Source: Pedobacter sp. BMA (GTDB lineage: Bacteria; Bacteroidota; Bacteroidia; Sphingobacteriales; Sphingobacteriaceae). From it: 64,000 nt of DNA. A program made the translations under genes and the position numbers. How positions within the stretch are numbered: position 1 is the first letter of the stretch; each line of letters starts with the position of its first letter. This document shows positions 62,458 to 64,000 of this stretch, piece by piece. The stretch lies in contig NZ_LECU01000001.1 in the NCBI RefSeq assembly GCF_001027745.1, positions 310,001 to 374,000 on the forward strand. The letters are read 5' to 3'. The notes below the pieces were generated by a model, which saw only the letters and a program-made list of their open reading frames with translations, ran no database searches and was not told the DNA's origin.

Positions 62458-64000
62458 ATGAAAACATCAACCAAAGCATTGCTGTTGTGGCTGTCATTTG
62501 CTTTTCTATCTGCAGGCCTATTCGCGCAGCGAAAAAGAAATATAGAAGTAAACTTTGACCGTAATGTTGCGCCTATGAAACCCGTATGGGCCTGGTTTGG
62601 TTACGATGAACCGAATTATACTTACATGAAAGACGGGCAGAAATTGCTGACCGAAATTTCGAAACTCAGTCCGGTTCCGGTATTTGTGCGGGCACATAAT
62701 CTGCTTACTTCAGGCGATGGCACCCCGGCTTTAAAGTGGGGCTCTACCAATGCCTATACCGAAGATGCCAATGGCAATCCAGTTTACAACTGGAAAATCG
62801 TAGATCAGATTTTCGACACTTATGTAAAGAGAGGAATGAAACCACTCGCTCAGATTGGCTTTATGCCCGAAGCACTTTCTACACACCCCCAACCTTACCA
62901 GCACAAATGGAAACCCGGCACCCGTTACGAGGAAATCTTAACGGGATGGGCCTATCCGCCAAAGGACTACCAAAGGTGGAGCAATCTGGTTTATGAATGG
63001 GTAAAACACAGTATCGACCGCTATGGCAAAGCCGAGGTGGAAAGCTGGTACTGGGAAGTATGGAACGAAGCCGATGGGGCGTATTGGAAAGGAACACAAC
63101 AGGAGTTTTTCAAATTATACGATTATGCCGCCTACGGCTTGAAAAGGGCTTTACCAACAGCCCGGATTGGTGGCGCAAATGTAACCGGTGGCGGTTTCAG
63201 ATACCTGGATGCCTTTATTAAACATTGCCTGCTCGATACCAATTATGCAACCGGTAAAGTCGGCTCGCCTTTGGATGCGGTGTTGTTCCATGCCAAAGGG
63301 TCGCCGAAGGTGGTGAATGGCACGGTGGTGATGAGCATCAAAACGCAACTAAAAAACATTGAATCCAATTACAAGGTAATCAGCAAATATCCGCAGCTGA
63401 AAAACATCCCGGTGATCATTGGCGAATCTGATCCTGAAGGCTGTGCCGCCTGTGGTATGTCGACTAATCCGGAGAATGCCTACCGCAATGGCACCATGTA
63501 TTCGAGCTACACCGCAGCCTCTTTTGCGCGGTTATATGAACTTACCGATCAATATAAAATCAACCTGCTTGGAGCGGTTACCTGGTCTTTTGAATTCGAA
63601 AATCAACCCTGGTTTGCAGGTTTCAGAGATCTGGCCACAAACGGCGTCGACAAACCAGTATTAAATGTGTTCAGGATGTTCGGACAAATGAAGGGGAACC
63701 GTGTAGAAGCCAAAAGCGATGGCATGTATCCGTTAAAAACGATACTTGATTCAAGCATTAGAAAAGCGACTACCGATCTGGGTGCCCTGGCTACAAAAGA
63801 TCAGCGCAGTGCTGCAGTCATGATCTGGAATTACCACGATGAAGATAAAACCGGGACTAAAGCACTGGTTAGGGTGAAACTCAACGGACTGGCCACGCCA
63901 ACGGTAACCTTAACCCGGTATCAGATTGATCAGGAAAATAGCAACTCCTATGAAATGTGGAAGAAGATGGGTTCGCCACAACAGCCGGATGCAAAACAAA
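62458..64000 (+). CDS. Glycoside hydrolase family 39-like enzyme, 3' end outside window
   Basis: The frame opens at ATG 62458 and runs, without stop, to the window edge (514 codons). It starts with a signal peptide (KTSTKALLLWLSFAFLSAG, cleaved near 'FAQ'). 'PVWAWFGYDEPNYTYM' and 'WEVWNEADGAYWKGT' with acid/base Glu204, then 'VIIGESDPEGCAACG' with likely nucleophile Glu323, are the pattern of GH39 (beta-xylosidase, iduronidase and related). 'WSFEFENQPWFAGFRDLATN' follows. The gene lies 39 bases after the GH2 gene and is probably in the same operon. The unseen C terminus is probably a beta-sandwich. Substrate is not established. Confidence 0.88.
   Translation, partial: MKTSTKALLLWLSFAFLSAGLFAQRKRNIEVNFDRNVAPMKPVWAWFGYDEPNYTYMKDGQKLLTEISKLSPVPVFVRAHNLLTSGDGTPALKWGSTNAYTEDANGNPVYNWKIVDQIFDTYVKRGMKPLAQIGFMPEALSTHPQPYQHKWKPGTRYEEILTGWAYPPKDYQRWSNLVYEWVKHSIDRYGKAEVESWYWEVWNEADGAYWKGTQQEFFKLYDYAAYGLKRALPTARIGGANVTGGGFRYLDAFIKHCLLDTNYATGKVGSPLDAVLFHAKGSPKVVNGTVVMSIKTQLKNIESNYKVISKYPQLKNIPVIIGESDPEGCAACGMSTNPENAYRNGTMYSSYTAASFARLYELTDQYKINLLGAVTWSFEFENQPWFAGFRDLATNGVDKPVLNVFRMFGQMKGNRVEAKSDGMYPLKTILDSSIRKATTDLGALATKDQRSAAVMIWNYHDEDKTGTKALVRVKLNGLATPTVTLTRYQIDQENSNSYEMWKKMGSPQQPDAKQ

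Noticed and set aside
1..64000. tRNA, rRNA, CRISPR arrays, insertion sequences or prophage genes
   Set aside because: Intergenic regions were read on both strands and no cloverleaf, repeat-spacer array, transposase or integrase was recognised.

Overview
The window looks like chromosomal DNA of a Bacteroidota bacterium, most likely of the Sphingobacteriaceae (Pedobacter-like). The reasons are a SusC/SusD pair, several promoters of the Bacteroidota type (TAnnTTTG at -7), weak or absent Shine-Dalgarno sequences, many short lipoproteins, a tandem array of roughly 790-residue FtsX/MacB-type permeases, and moderate-to-low GC. The species call is inference from gene content only.

Layout. 1-343: the C-terminal end of an alpha-L-rhamnosidase. 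527-14212: housekeeping and cell-envelope genes (ClpB, a fosmidomycin-resistance-type MFS exporter, an outer-membrane beta-barrel, an M28 and an S9 peptidase, two tandem deacetylase lipoproteins, small lipoproteins, a BtuF-like metal/cobalamin binder without signal peptide). 14350-29951: a seven-gene leftward ABC efflux operon (adaptor, ATPase, four permeases, second ATPase) divergent from an NtrC-type activator and its histidine kinase; the shared intergenic region holds two tandem palindromes and a weak sigma-54-like site. 30114-37005: storage and compatible-solute metabolism (OtsA-OtsB fusion, GH15 hydrolase, GlgC, GlgA). 37195-46939: an assimilatory sulfate reduction and siroheme block. 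47062-53562: a hybrid histidine kinase, a metallophosphoesterase, a possible fucosidase relic under two LacI-type palindromes, an FAD protein and two DUF proteins. 53985-64000: the start of a polysaccharide utilisation locus (SusC, SusD, GH2, GH39), running off the window.

The most striking system is in the sulfur block. The leftward operon encodes sulfite reductase, SUMT, a siroheme-synthase/TSUP-exporter fusion, an APS-type CysH, CysD and CysN. There is no APS kinase, and CysH carries the CC/CxxC/ECGLH set, so reduction of APS itself is expected. Between an Rrf2 regulator and the sulfite reductase lies a complete-looking transcription attenuator. It consists of a 22-codon leader ORF with three consecutive cysteine codons, an antiterminator whose 5' arm begins directly after the leader stop codon, and an intrinsic terminator whose 5' arm is shared with the antiterminator. 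The geometry is that expected if ribosome stalling at Cys codons switches the operon on. The promoter of this leader and that of a second, divergent SUMT paralogue share a 23-base element (20 identities), which suggests a common regulator, possibly the adjacent Rrf2 protein.

No tRNA, rRNA, CRISPR array or insertion sequence was recognised.
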